64,000 nucleotides of DNA, taken from contig JAOPYQ010000008.1 of NCBI GenBank assembly GCA_025964555.1, positions 40,953 through 104,952 on the forward strand, written 5' to 3'. The position numbers and the translations under genes are program-made. This stretch comes from Thermoleophilia bacterium. GTDB taxonomy: Bacteria > Actinomycetota > Thermoleophilia > Gaiellales > SKUG01. Below are positions 1-8,866 of this stretch, in pieces. The first letter of the stretch is position 1. Each line of letters opens with the position of its first letter. The notes beneath the pieces are model-generated. The model worked only from the letters and a program-made list of their open reading frames with translations, made no database searches and had not been told where the DNA came from.

Positions 1-1252
<1,252 letters not shown>

Positions 1253-1369
1253 GGGAGTCCGTTGATCCTACCGGGTGGGGGCCGCAACGAGCGCCCCCCT
1301 CGCCTCGATACACGGGCGCGACGACTCGGGACGGTCGTCTGGGACGGACAACGGGACACGGGACACCGA

Positions 1370-2557
1370 ATGACGATCGCCGCATCAGGGCGTTCCGTCG
1401 GCATCATCGACCTTGGTCGAGTCGCGCGCGGAATGGAAGAACTCGCCGACATCGTCGGCCACGGGCTGCTCAAGGAAGCACACGGCAGCTCGGTGCTCGG
1501 CGCTGCCGAGCGCGCCGACCATGCACTCGGGCGGGTCGTCGAATCACTTGCGCAGCACCAGCCCGCGGCAGTCGGCGTGGAGCACCTGCGGTCGGCGACC
1601 ACCCACCTGCACGACGCGATGTCGGTCGTGACGGCCACCGAGCCCGAGCCGAGCAAGCTGGGCGTGATCGGCCCGTTCCTGTCGCGCAACTGGGACGCGA
1701 AGGCTGCGGTCGACGAGTTCCGCGCGACTGCTGCATCGCTTCGCTCGGCCCAGGCCGAGCTCGCCTCCACCTCCGGCGTGCACCTCATCAGCGACGCCAA
1801 CGCCAGCGTGCTGCTGCACGGCGCGGAGCGTGAGGCTGCGCTTGCTGCAGCCGCGGCGCGGGTGCCGGTGCGACCCGACGGTCCGCTGAGCGGCTCGATC
1901 GCCCGTTTCGTCGACGCCCAGGGCATCGGTGATCGCCAGGCCACGTTCCGGCGCCGCCTTGACGCGACGAGCTGGCTGCACCACACGTCCTGGACCGGCT
2001 CGGAGAAGATCCCTGCGACCGGCAGCGCGATCGTGCTCGGCACGCACGGCAGCTACGCCGACCCGGTGCTCGTCGGAGCCGGCATCCCGCGCGAGACACA
2101 CGTGATGATGGACAAGCAGGTGTTCAGGATGCTCGGCCAGACGGGCGAGCACTACGGCGCCTATCCGGTCGATCGAGCGGGCGGCGCGGCAGCGGCGGAG
2201 GCGAAGCAGGTCACCAACCAGCTGCTCGCGGACGGCAAGCTCGTGCACATCTATCCCGACGGGGGCGTCGTGCGGCTGCGCGCCACCATTCCCGAGCCCA
2301 AGAGCGGCGCTGCGATCTTCGGGCTGACGACCGGCACGCCGATCGTTCCCTCCGCATCCGCGGGGCTGCAGCCGAAGTTCGCGCGCTGGGACCTCGAGGG
2401 TGCGGGCCGGCACATCATCTATGGCGACCCGCTCGTGTTCCGCCACACCCCCACGCCCACCGCCGAGCAGATCGCGGAGGCGCGCGAGCTCATCGCCCAG
2501 CACACCGACCGGCTCATGCAGCAGGCCGTCGCGACGTACCGGGCCGCGGCGCACTGA
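1370..2557 (+). CDS. PlsC-like 1-acylglycerol-3-phosphate acyltransferase with long N-terminal domain
   Basis: Likely a membrane-associated acyltransferase transferring a fatty acyl chain to a lysophospholipid or other alcohol. The C-terminal half carries an HX4D motif (THGSYAD, His226 and Asp231), YPDGG near residue 295 in place of the usual EGTRS block, and a proline motif GTPIVPSA. The first ~185 residues are an alanine-rich, probably helical region with no recognised family, so at 395 residues it is longer than a usual PlsC (~240). The frame stays open upstream to 998, but that stretch is antisense to lepA, so the ATG at 1370 was chosen; it has no strong Shine-Dalgarno site. A lipase-like gene follows 49 bases downstream on the same strand, suggesting a lipid role. 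The acyl acceptor is unknown. Confidence 0.72.
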   Translation: MTIAASGRSVGIIDLGRVARGMEELADIVGHGLLKEAHGSSVLGAAERADHALGRVVESLAQHQPAAVGVEHLRSATTHLHDAMSVVTATEPEPSKLGVIGPFLSRNWDAKAAVDEFRATAASLRSAQAELASTSGVHLISDANASVLLHGAEREAALAAAAARVPVRPDGPLSGSIARFVDAQGIGDRQATFRRRLDATSWLHHTSWTGSEKIPATGSAIVLGTHGSYADPVLVGAGIPRETHVMMDKQVFRMLGQTGEHYGAYPVDRAGGAAAAEAKQVTNQLLADGKLVHIYPDGGVVRLRATIPEPKSGAAIFGLTTGTPIVPSASAGLQPKFARWDLEGAGRHIIYGDPLVFRHTPTPTAEQIAEARELIAQHTDRLMQQAVATYRAAAH

Positions 2558-2591
2558 CGAGGCGCGGAGGCGTCGTTCCCGGAGCGGTGGG

Positions 2592-2597
2592 TAGCAT
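2592..2597 (+). promoter_or_regulatory. Candidate -10 box (TAGCAT) of the lipase-like gene
   Basis: TAGCAT ends nine bases before the ATG at 2607, which would start transcription almost at the start codon. There is no convincing -35 and no Shine-Dalgarno site between them. It belongs to a pattern seen before many genes in this window. Confidence 0.4.
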
Positions 2598-2606
2598 CCA
2601 GCGCAT

Positions 2607-3425
2607 ATGTGGGATTCGTTCGTCAGGAGCATCTACGCGGTCGGTCATCGACTGCTCGTGGGCTCCATCGAGCGGATGCTCTTCCCTGCCTCGCTCATCG
2701 GCGACGGGCTGCCCCCGATCCGGGACGAGCTCAAGCGCCGACGCCACCCGATCATCCTGCTGCACGGCTACGGCGACCAGCCCTACGGCAGCCAGGACAT
2801 GGCGCGCTCGCTGCGCCGGGACGGCTGGACCGTGTACGTGTTCGAGACCCCGCAGATGGGCCTCGCGGGCATCGACGCGGCGGTCGCCTCCCTGCACGAG
2901 CTCGTCAGCCAGGTCAAGCGTGAGACCGGCGCGACGAAGGTCGACCTGGTCGGCCACAGCCAGGGCGGCGTGATCGCCCGCGCCTTCGTGAAGTTCGGCA
3001 ACGACGCCGCGTCCGTCGGGCGCGTCGTGTCACTCGCCTCACCGCACCACGGGCTCAAGGCATGGTTCAACGGGCCGATCGACGCGATGCTCGGCTCGCA
3101 GCTGCTCAACCCGCTCATCTCCCACGGTCTCGACGAGCTGCTCATGGGGCGCGCGTTCTGGGACCGGCTCAACGCGGGCGACCCGACCCCGGACGGCGTT
3201 CGCTTCACGTCGATCTTCGCCGCGACGTTCGACGGCATGGTCATCCCGCAGTCCGCGTGGCTCGAGGGCGCGACGAACGTCGTCCTCCGTCGTGATCGCG
3301 ACGGGCGTGGACCGCACCACTTCATGATCAATCACCAGAGCCTGGAAGCGTACGTGCAGCTGCGCCTCGCGCTGCTCGACCTGCCGCCGCTCGACGGGAC
3401 GCACGCGCCCGCGCCCCTAGCCTGA
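2607..3425 (+). CDS. Alpha/beta-hydrolase, lipase/esterase family
   Basis: Predicted serine hydrolase of the triacylglycerol lipase / PGAP1-like group. The oxyanion-hole segment IILLHGYGDQ lies at residues 49-58, and the nucleophile elbow GHSQGG places Ser118. A C-terminal GPHHFMINHQSL supplies the probable catalytic His. A weakly hydrophobic N-terminus (SIYAVGHRLLVGSI) is not a clear signal peptide, so the protein may be cytoplasmic or loosely membrane bound. At 272 residues it has the usual length for the family. It lies just downstream of the PlsC-like gene in the same orientation. Its stop codon overlaps the 3' end of the convergent ctaG gene by nine bases. The substrate cannot be told from sequence. 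Confidence 0.8.
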   Translation: MWDSFVRSIYAVGHRLLVGSIERMLFPASLIGDGLPPIRDELKRRRHPIILLHGYGDQPYGSQDMARSLRRDGWTVYVFETPQMGLAGIDAAVASLHELVSQVKRETGATKVDLVGHSQGGVIARAFVKFGNDAASVGRVVSLASPHHGLKAWFNGPIDAMLGSQLLNPLISHGLDELLMGRAFWDRLNAGDPTPDGVRFTSIFAATFDGMVIPQSAWLEGATNVVLRRDRDGRGPHHFMINHQSLEAYVQLRLALLDLPPLDGTHAPAPLA

Positions 3426-4313
3426 CGCGCCGGCAGCCTCGCGCTCGGCTGCCGCACGCTCGATCGCCTCGCGCACCACCGGGTTGTCGAGGTCGTTGTC
3501 GTACTCCGAGCCGCGGTCGATGGTCATGAGGAAGTACGTCGTGGCGAGGATGATGATCGCCGAGTCCACGAGCATCATCATCCCGCCCGCGATCTGCTGG
3601 TCGGTGCGGATCGACATGCCGTAGGCGCGCGCCGCGTCGCCGTAGGTCGCGTAGAGCTGGTCGGGCCAGGCGATGAGGATGATCCCGAGCACCCCACCGA
3701 CCATCCGTGCCGCGACGACGTACGCCGCCTTCCACACGCGGCCCTCCACGCGCTGGTGGGTCGGATCGAGCAGCGGCCACCAGGCGAGCACCCCGGTCAG
3801 TGCGAACGAGATGTGTTCGAGGTCGTGGACGAGGCGGTGCTGGAGCGCGGCTTCGTACAGCGGCGGCAGGTGCCACGCGTAGAGCGTGAGCAGCCACGTG
3901 GCGAGCGCGACGTGCGGGCGGCGCAGCCATGCCCACAGCGCGCGCAGCGGGCGCATGCGGGCGACGGTCACGAGCACGGGGCGCGGCCAGAAGAAGTAGA
4001 GCACCGGTGCGCGGATGCCGTAGAGCAGCAGCGGCGCGGGCAGGTCCGCGATAAGCAGGTGCTGGAGCATGTGCAGGCTCAGCAGCGAGTGCTCGCCGAC
4101 GGGGTCGATGAAGGTCTGCGTCGCGATGAGGATGAGCGACAGGCCGGCGTAGTAGCTCGCGCGCTGGGTGCCGGGGACGTGGCGGTTGCGAGTGGCGAGG
4201 ATGGAGACGGCCCGCGCGTAGAGCAGGCCGGCGGCCACGATCCCGACGAGCGGGACGGCCGCGAACGACATCAGCGCCGTGTCGACGCCGAGCAGGGAGA
4301 CGTTCGGGCCCAT
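3417..4313 (-). CDS. ctaG: Cytochrome c oxidase assembly factor, CtaG/caa3 family
   Basis: Polytopic membrane protein of the Bacillus-type CtaG (caa3_CtaG) family, needed for assembly of the copper centre of aa3/caa3 cytochrome oxidases. Of 298 residues most fall in about seven hydrophobic segments. The family hallmark LLSLHMLQHLLIADLPAPLL with its paired histidines is clear, followed by HDLEHISFALTGVLAWWPLL. It is the last gene of a three-gene minus-strand unit (murJ, small membrane protein, ctaG) with gaps of only three bases, so it is probably cotranscribed with them. The ATG at 4313 lies right after the upstream stop, favouring translational coupling. Oxidase subunit genes are not in this window. 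Confidence 0.88.
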   Translation of the reverse strand: MGPNVSLLGVDTALMSFAAVPLVGIVAAGLLYARAVSILATRNRHVPGTQRASYYAGLSLILIATQTFIDPVGEHSLLSLHMLQHLLIADLPAPLLLYGIRAPVLYFFWPRPVLVTVARMRPLRALWAWLRRPHVALATWLLTLYAWHLPPLYEAALQHRLVHDLEHISFALTGVLAWWPLLDPTHQRVEGRVWKAAYVVAARMVGGVLGIILIAWPDQLYATYGDAARAYGMSIRTDQQIAGGMMMLVDSAIIILATTYFLMTIDRGSEYDNDLDNPVVREAIERAAAEREAAGASG

Positions 4314-4316
4314 GGG

Positions 4317-4814
4317 TCAGGCCCCGCGCTCGTGCTCGATCTGTCGGCGCAGCGCGGCCTGCTTGCGCGCGACGCGAGCGCCGGCGTAGGCGGCGGGCAC
4401 CGCGAGCACGAGCTGGATCGGTACGACCGGCCACAGCCCGGGCGCCACGAGCGCGACGAGGATGAGGAGCACCAGGCGCACGACGCCCCAGGCGACGGCG
4501 ACCTGCACGGCGCGCACCTTGGTGAGCGTGGCGACGAGACCGCCGCCCCAGAACTCGGTGACGAGCACGCCCGCCATGCCGACGACGATGCTCGTGTCCT
4601 GTGCGGCGCCGCCTGACAGGTCGAGGACCTTGACGCCGAGCGCGGCGAGGAATCCGCCGACGGGCAGCATGAACAGCGCGACGAGGCCGGCGGCGAGCAG
4701 CAGCCGCGGATGCAGTCGCAGCAGCTCACGCAGGTCGAGCGGAGCGGCGTCGACCAGCAGGTCGTCGTCGAGCGAGTCGTCGTCCAACAGGTGTTCTTCG
4801 AGCGTGTGGGGCAT
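4317..4814 (-). CDS. Small integral membrane protein of unknown function
   Basis: A 165-residue protein that I do not recognise. It has an acidic N-terminus (EEHLLDDDSLDDDLLVD) and about four hydrophobic segments: LLLAAGLVALFMLPVGGFLAAL, TSIVVGMAGVLVTEFWGGGLVA, QVAVAWGVVRLVLLILVALVA and LWPVVPIQLVLAVPAAYAGA. A short basic tail (RVARKQAALRRQ) follows. It sits between murJ and ctaG with three-base gaps on both sides, so it is very likely cotranscribed and coupled to both. The arrangement hints at a role in envelope or respiratory-complex assembly, but nothing in the sequence proves it. Confidence 0.8.
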   Translation of the reverse strand: MPHTLEEHLLDDDSLDDDLLVDAAPLDLRELLRLHPRLLLAAGLVALFMLPVGGFLAALGVKVLDLSGGAAQDTSIVVGMAGVLVTEFWGGGLVATLTKVRAVQVAVAWGVVRLVLLILVALVAPGLWPVVPIQLVLAVPAAYAGARVARKQAALRRQIEHERGA

Positions 4815-4817
4815 GTC

Positions 4818-6461
4818 TCAGGTTCCTCCGCGCCGGCGCAGCTCGCGCAGCAGGCCGGGGCGCACGACGCGCATGCGCACGCCGAGTGCAAGGTATATCG
4901 GAGCGGCGACGGCCAGTGCGGCAGCGACGCCGACAAGGTCGACGATGGTGCCGGTGCCGACGAGCGGCTCCCAGGCGAGGAAGTAGCCAGCGGCCGCGAT
5001 GCCGACCGCGACGAGGGCGGCGACGATCGTGCCGGCGGCGACGGTGATCGTGCGGCCGGTGCCGAGCTGGTCGGTGCGGCGCGACAGCAGCAGGTACAGC
5101 AGCAGCACGCCGACGACGTTGGCGATGCTCGTCGCCAGGGCGATGCCGACGACGCCGAAGTGGCGGTACGTGGTGAGGCCCACGACGAGGTTCACCGCGA
5201 GGGTGGCGATGCTGACGATCGTCGGCAGCCACGTCAGGCGCAGCGAGAAGAGCGAGCGGATGAGCAGGAGCGTGAGGCCGTTGAACGTGAGGCCGATCGC
5301 GAACGCGGCGAGTGCGATGGCGACCGCGTCGGTCTGGGCGGCGTCGAACTCGCCGCGCTCGTACAGCAGGCGCGTGACGGGCACGCAGAACACGCCGAGG
5401 AAGATGCTCGATGGCACGAGCAGCATGAGGATCTGGCGCAGTCCCAGGTCGACGGCGTCGGCGAACCCGCGACGATCGCCGCGCGTGGCCATGCGCGCGA
5501 GCGTGGGGAAGATGACCGTGCTGACCGCGACCGAGAAGATGCCCTGCGGGAGCATGTACACGCGGAAGGCCTTGTCGAGGATCGCGGGGCCGGCGCCCGC
5601 GTCGAGGCCGGAGAACCACGCGCCGGTGTTGGCGTCGACGCTGGCGGCGAGCAGCGCGGAGATGAGCAGCTGCACGTTGATGAGGCCGAGCCCGAGGGTG
5701 ACGGGCAGCATGAGCACGAACACCTCGCGCACCTTTGGGTCGCGCCACGCGAAGCTCAGGCGCAGGCGGCCGCCGAGGCCGCGCAGCCACGGCACGGGCA
5801 TGACGGCCTGCACGACGGTGCCGACCAGTGTGCCGGCGGCGTAGATCCAGATGCGGGTGTCGTCGCTGTCGAACGCGAACGCGGCGATCGCGAGCGAGAT
5901 GAGGATCACGGCGTTCCATGCGACGGGTGCGAGCGCGGCGGCGCCGAAGCGGCCGTAGGTGTTGAGGATGCCGACGACCACGCCCGACAGCGCGAGGATG
6001 AGCACGATCGGCATGAGCAGCCGGGCGAGGCTCACGGTGAGCTCGACGTCCTGGGCGCTGAAGGTGTTGTCCAGGAACGGCCCGACGATCCATGGCGCCG
6101 CGACCATTGCCAGCACGGTGATCGGTCCCAGCACCGCGACGATCACGCCGCAGACGGAGCTCGCGACGCGCCATGCGCGGTCGCGCTCGCCGTGCTCGTC
6201 GAGCTCGGTGAACACCGGTACGAACGCTGCGCTCAGAGCGGAGTCGGCGACGAGCGAGCGCAGCAGGTTGGGAATCTGGTTGGCGACGACGAACGCCGAG
6301 TACGTCGTCGATGCGCCGAAGATCGCGGCGGTCACGATCTCGCGCAGCAGCCCGGCGACGCGCGAGAGGGCGGTCGCGGCGGCGAACACGAGGGTCGCGG
6401 CATGGATGCGGCGGCGCTCGCCGGCGGCATCGTCTGGTTCTGGTGTCGCGTCCTGCTCCAC
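4818..6461 (-). CDS. murJ: Lipid II flippase MurJ (MviN)
   Basis: Translocates the peptidoglycan precursor lipid II across the cytoplasmic membrane. The 547-residue protein shows the MurJ signature near its N-terminus (TALSRVAGLLREIVTAAIFG, then NQIPNLLRSLVADSALSAAF and FVPVFTEL), followed by about 14 hydrophobic segments with charged loops such as ARMATRGDRRGFADAV. Length fits the family core. No extra C-terminal kinase-like domain of the mycobacterial type is present. The start is GTG at 6461, just after a GATACT sequence. It heads the murJ / membrane protein / ctaG unit and is divergent from rpsT. It lies about 57 kb from ftsZ and ftsQ within this window, so it is not part of the division cluster. 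Confidence 0.95.
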   Translation of the reverse strand: MEQDATPEPDDAAGERRRIHAATLVFAAATALSRVAGLLREIVTAAIFGASTTYSAFVVANQIPNLLRSLVADSALSAAFVPVFTELDEHGERDRAWRVASSVCGVIVAVLGPITVLAMVAAPWIVGPFLDNTFSAQDVELTVSLARLLMPIVLILALSGVVVGILNTYGRFGAAALAPVAWNAVILISLAIAAFAFDSDDTRIWIYAAGTLVGTVVQAVMPVPWLRGLGGRLRLSFAWRDPKVREVFVLMLPVTLGLGLINVQLLISALLAASVDANTGAWFSGLDAGAGPAILDKAFRVYMLPQGIFSVAVSTVIFPTLARMATRGDRRGFADAVDLGLRQILMLLVPSSIFLGVFCVPVTRLLYERGEFDAAQTDAVAIALAAFAIGLTFNGLTLLLIRSLFSLRLTWLPTIVSIATLAVNLVVGLTTYRHFGVVGIALATSIANVVGVLLLYLLLSRRTDQLGTGRTITVAAGTIVAALVAVGIAAAGYFLAWEPLVGTGTIVDLVGVAAALAVAAPIYLALGVRMRVVRPGLLRELRRRGGT

Positions 6462-6516
6462 GGGGACGCCAGTATCTCAGGCAGGGTCGCCGGATCGACC
6501 ACGACGGCCGGTGACC

Positions 6517-6547
6517 GTGACGTGTGGATGCGGATCTCTGCTACGAT
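6517..6547 (+). promoter_or_regulatory. Candidate rpsT promoter
   Basis: A TACGAT -10 at 6542-6547 is preceded by GTGACG at 6517-6522, a 19-base spacing that is long but workable. Transcription from it would give a leader of roughly 75 bases before rpsT, containing the hairpin at 6578. Confidence 0.4.
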
Positions 6548-6577
6548 CTGCCGGTTCGCCCCCGCGAGCGTGCCTGT

Positions 6578-6599
6578 GTGCGCGCCGGCGCACCCTTTT
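6578..6599 (+). terminator. Terminator-like hairpin in the rpsT leader (possible attenuator)
   Basis: A perfect six-base stem (GTGCGC / GCGCAC, loop GCCG) is followed by CC and four T residues (6596-6599). It lies within the leader between the candidate rpsT promoter and the gene, where a terminator-type structure could cause attenuation or S20 feedback control. Immediately after it, 6600-6605 reads ATGTAA, a start codon followed directly by a stop. Its function is inferred from shape only. Confidence 0.4.
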
Positions 6600-6630
6600 A
6601 TGTAACCCCCACGAGAGGCCCCAGCCGAAC

Positions 6631-7230
6631 ATGGCCAACATCAAGCAGCAGAAGAAGCGCATCGGGACCGCCCAGCGCCAGCGCATGGAGAACCTGCGCT
6701 ACCGCTCCACGATCAAGACTCTCTTCAACAAGCTCCAGCTGAACGTCGACACCGGCGACAAGGAAGCTGGCGCGAAGACGCACAAGGAGCTCGTGTCGCT
6801 GCTCGACCGCGCGATCACGCGTGGCGCGCTGCATCGCAATACGGCCGCGCGCAAGAAGGCCCGTGCCTCGCGCATGCTGCTGCAGGAGGCCAAGCAGGAC
6901 GCGACGACGCTCCGCAAGGCGAAGAAGAAGACGACGCCCGTGCGCAAGCCGAAGGCGGAAGCTGCCAAGAAGCCGGCTGCCAAGAAGGCGCCTGCCAAGG
7001 CCGAAGCGCCGGTTGCCGAGGAGGCACCTGCCGAGGTCGAGGCACCCGAGGCCGAGGCCACCGAGGCGCCCGCCGCCGAGGAGACCGCTGCTCCCGAGGC
7101 AGCTGCCGACGAGACCGCTGCTCCCGAGGCCGAGGCTGCTGATGCGCCCGCCGAGGAAGCTGCTGCCGACGAGGCTCCGGCCGAGGCCGCACCCGCCGAG
7201 GACGCCGAGGCGAAGGACGACGAGGCCTGA
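6631..7230 (+). CDS. rpsT: 30S ribosomal protein S20 with long Ala/Glu/Pro-rich C-terminal extension
   Basis: S20 binds 16S rRNA in the body of the small subunit early in assembly. The first ~90 residues (MANIKQQKKRIGTAQRQRM onward, including SRMLLQEAKQDATT) are a normal S20. The protein then continues for about 110 residues: first a lysine-rich stretch (KKPAAKKAPAKAEAP), then an acidic low-complexity tail made of repeated EAPA/AAEE/TAAPEA units ending DAEAKDDEA. Usual S20 length is about 85-90 residues, so the tail more than doubles it. The ATG at 6631 was chosen because S20 begins there and a GAGAGG Shine-Dalgarno-like site lies about 12 bases upstream; the open frame upstream is antisense to murJ. 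A strong hairpin follows at 7256. Confidence 0.95.
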   Translation: MANIKQQKKRIGTAQRQRMENLRYRSTIKTLFNKLQLNVDTGDKEAGAKTHKELVSLLDRAITRGALHRNTAARKKARASRMLLQEAKQDATTLRKAKKKTTPVRKPKAEAAKKPAAKKAPAKAEAPVAEEAPAEVEAPEAEATEAPAAEETAAPEAAADETAAPEAEAADAPAEEAAADEAPAEAAPAEDAEAKDDEA

Positions 7231-7255
7231 TCCGCTTCGACATCCAGTGAGTTCC

Positions 7256-7287
7256 CGTGGGGCGTGACCGACAGGTCGCGCCCCACG
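7256..7287. terminator. Bidirectional terminator hairpin between rpsT and the pilin-like gene
   Basis: Fourteen base pairs (one T-G wobble) with a GACA loop: 7256-7269 pairs with 7274-7287. It lies between the 3' ends of convergent genes, 25 bases after the rpsT stop and 28 bases before the pilin-like stop. The T-tract is weak, as is usual at this GC content. Confidence 0.75.
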
Positions 7288-7315
7288 TGTCTTCAGCGGT
7301 GGCGCGTGCGGACTG

Positions 7316-7789
7316 TCACCACGTGCCGGCGGAGCAGCCCTGCCCGTCGATGGTGCCGCCGGATCGATCCGTCGCACTGAGCGGCCTGGTGTCGCAGAGC
7401 TTGAGGATCTGGCCGTCGGTCAGGTGCAGCTCCGCGAACCAGATCGTGGGTGACGCCTCGCTCGCGGCCTGGATCATGTAGCCGGTGCCGTCGGAGCCGA
7501 CCGGCGCGACCTGGTATCCCCCGTCCGCCGCGGGCGCGGTGCCGAGATGCAGCGGCCCGAGCGCGGGCTCGTTGTCGAGGAGCACCGCGGGGTCGAGACA
7601 GTCGGGTCCGATGCTCGAATCCGAGCCGGTGTAGGTGCCGTCGACACGCACGGCCGCGCAGGACTCGACGGCGTACACCACCTGCTTGACGTTCGCCTTC
7701 ACCTGCGTTGCCTGCGCATTCGATTTCTGCGCCGAGAACGTCGGTACCGCGATGGCCAGGAGGAGCGAGAAGATCGCGAGGATGCCCAT
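7316..7789 (-). CDS. Type IV pilin-like protein lacking a prepilin leader
   Basis: A 157-residue protein whose N-terminus (MGILAIFSLLLAIAVPTF, then SAQKSNAQATQVKANVKQVV) matches the second half of a type IV pilin hydrophobic helix and the start of the pilin headgroup helix. The usual leader and cleavage block (G|FTLIEL) is absent: the frame has a TAG four codons upstream of the ATG and only 29 bases separate it from holA. The mature-like part has four cysteines (in VESCAAV, GPDCLDP, LKLCDTR, GQGCSAG) that could form two disulphides. It could be a membrane-anchored pseudopilin or a 5'-truncated gene. A TAGCAC -10-like box six bases upstream of the ATG argues that it is expressed. It follows comEC-holA on the same strand, which fits a DNA-uptake or pilus role. 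Confidence 0.65.
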   Translation of the reverse strand: MGILAIFSLLLAIAVPTFSAQKSNAQATQVKANVKQVVYAVESCAAVRVDGTYTGSDSSIGPDCLDPAVLLDNEPALGPLHLGTAPAADGGYQVAPVGSDGTGYMIQAASEASPTIWFAELHLTDGQILKLCDTRPLSATDRSGGTIDGQGCSAGTW

Positions 7790-7795
7790 GGCGCG

Positions 7796-7801
7796 GTGCT
7801 A
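7796..7801 (-). promoter_or_regulatory. Candidate -10 box (TAGCAC) of the pilin-like gene
   Basis: TAGCAC ends exactly six bases before the ATG at 7789, the same spacing as at holA, leuS, proA, proB and the UPF0182 gene. It would give a leaderless transcript. Confidence 0.4.
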
Positions 7802-7818
7802 CCCGAGCGGGCGTGGTC

Positions 7819-8838
7819 TCAGACGAGTTCGAGCAGGCCGCGCTCGAGGATGATGCGGTCGCCTGCGCCGGTGTCCTCGCCGACGCGACCGAAGAGGGCG
7901 GAGCCGCCCTTGAGTTCCGCGTCGAGCTGGGCGATGCGGCTGAGCGCGGCGTCGACCTTGGCGGTCTTCACGCGCTGGGCCTGCTGGACGACCTTCTTCG
8001 CGGCCCACTGGTTCACGCCGCTGGACACGAGCTCCGACAACGCGCGATCGGGACCCATCGTCTGGAGCAGGTGGTGCGCGTCGTTGACCTGGCGCAGGTG
8101 CCGGCCGAGCGCGCCGCACAGGCGGACCGGGTGCTCACGCTGCGCGAGCAGCTGCTCGACCAGGTCCAGGAATGCTGCCTTGTCGCCGCGTGCCCAGGCC
8201 TCGCCGATGCCCCAGACCTTCTCGTCGGTGACGCGCGTGGCGAGCTCCTCCACCATCGCGACGGTGACGGCGTCCTCGGCGGCATAGGTCGCGATGCGCT
8301 CGATGTCGGTCCGCAGGCGAGCCAGGTCGCCGCCGTCGAGCTCCTTCACTGCGCGCGCGTCGTTGGGGTCGACGCCGCAGCACAGTTCGATGAGCCGCTT
8401 GACGGCCACGCGGTCTCCCGTGGCGCCCGTTGCGGCGAACACCCCTTCGGCCCACGCGCGCAGCGTGGCGGGGGTGTCGGGTCCGGGGCACTCGATGAGG
8501 CGCGGTTTCTGGAACGCCTTGCGCAGGCGGCTGTTGCTCGCGAGCTTGTCGGCGACGAGCAGCAGCACGACGTCCGGTGACGGATCCTCGAGGTAGCCGA
8601 GCACCCGGGAGACATCGTCAGCCGGCCAGTCCTGACACCCGGAGACGACTACGAGCCGCTGTTCGGCGAGCAGCCCGAGCGTCTGGAAGCCCTCGACGAG
8701 CGGGCGGGCGCTGTCCTTCGCTGCGGGATGGTTCTCCACCGCGTGGTCGGGAAAGTGCGCCTTGAGCCGCTGCAGGACGGTCGCGACCTTCGCGATGTCG
8801 GTGCCGAGGACGAGGTAGACGGGTTCGAGGGCAGCCAC
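7819..8838 (-). CDS. holA: DNA polymerase III delta subunit
   Basis: The clamp-loader subunit that opens the beta sliding clamp. The 339-residue protein has the HolA layout: an N-terminal Rossmann-like domain (PVYLVLGTDIAKVATVLQRL), the acidic-hydrophobic patch PSPDVVLLLVADKL, an AAA lid with ELDGGDLARLRTDIERIATY, and a C-terminal collar helix domain (VWGIGEAWARGDKAAFLDLV). It lacks a functional P-loop, as expected for delta. The start is GTG at 8838; a TAGGAT box ends six bases upstream, so the mRNA is probably leaderless. It follows comEC with a 28-base gap, the conserved comEC-holA order. The usual rpsT neighbour is nearby but on the opposite strand, with a pilin-like gene inserted between. 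Confidence 0.92.
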   Translation of the reverse strand: MAALEPVYLVLGTDIAKVATVLQRLKAHFPDHAVENHPAAKDSARPLVEGFQTLGLLAEQRLVVVSGCQDWPADDVSRVLGYLEDPSPDVVLLLVADKLASNSRLRKAFQKPRLIECPGPDTPATLRAWAEGVFAATGATGDRVAVKRLIELCCGVDPNDARAVKELDGGDLARLRTDIERIATYAAEDAVTVAMVEELATRVTDEKVWGIGEAWARGDKAAFLDLVEQLLAQREHPVRLCGALGRHLRQVNDAHHLLQTMGPDRALSELVSSGVNQWAAKKVVQQAQRVKTAKVDAALSRIAQLDAELKGGSALFGRVGEDTGAGDRIILERGLLELV

Positions 8839-8844
8839 GACGTG

Positions 8845-8850
8845 ATCCTA
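8845..8850 (-). promoter_or_regulatory. Candidate -10 box (TAGGAT) of holA
   Basis: TAGGAT is followed by six bases and then the holA GTG. Typical -10 to start-site spacing puts the first transcribed base at the start codon. No clear -35 is visible. Confidence 0.5.
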
Positions 8851-8866
8851 TCGCGCGCACCGAGCG

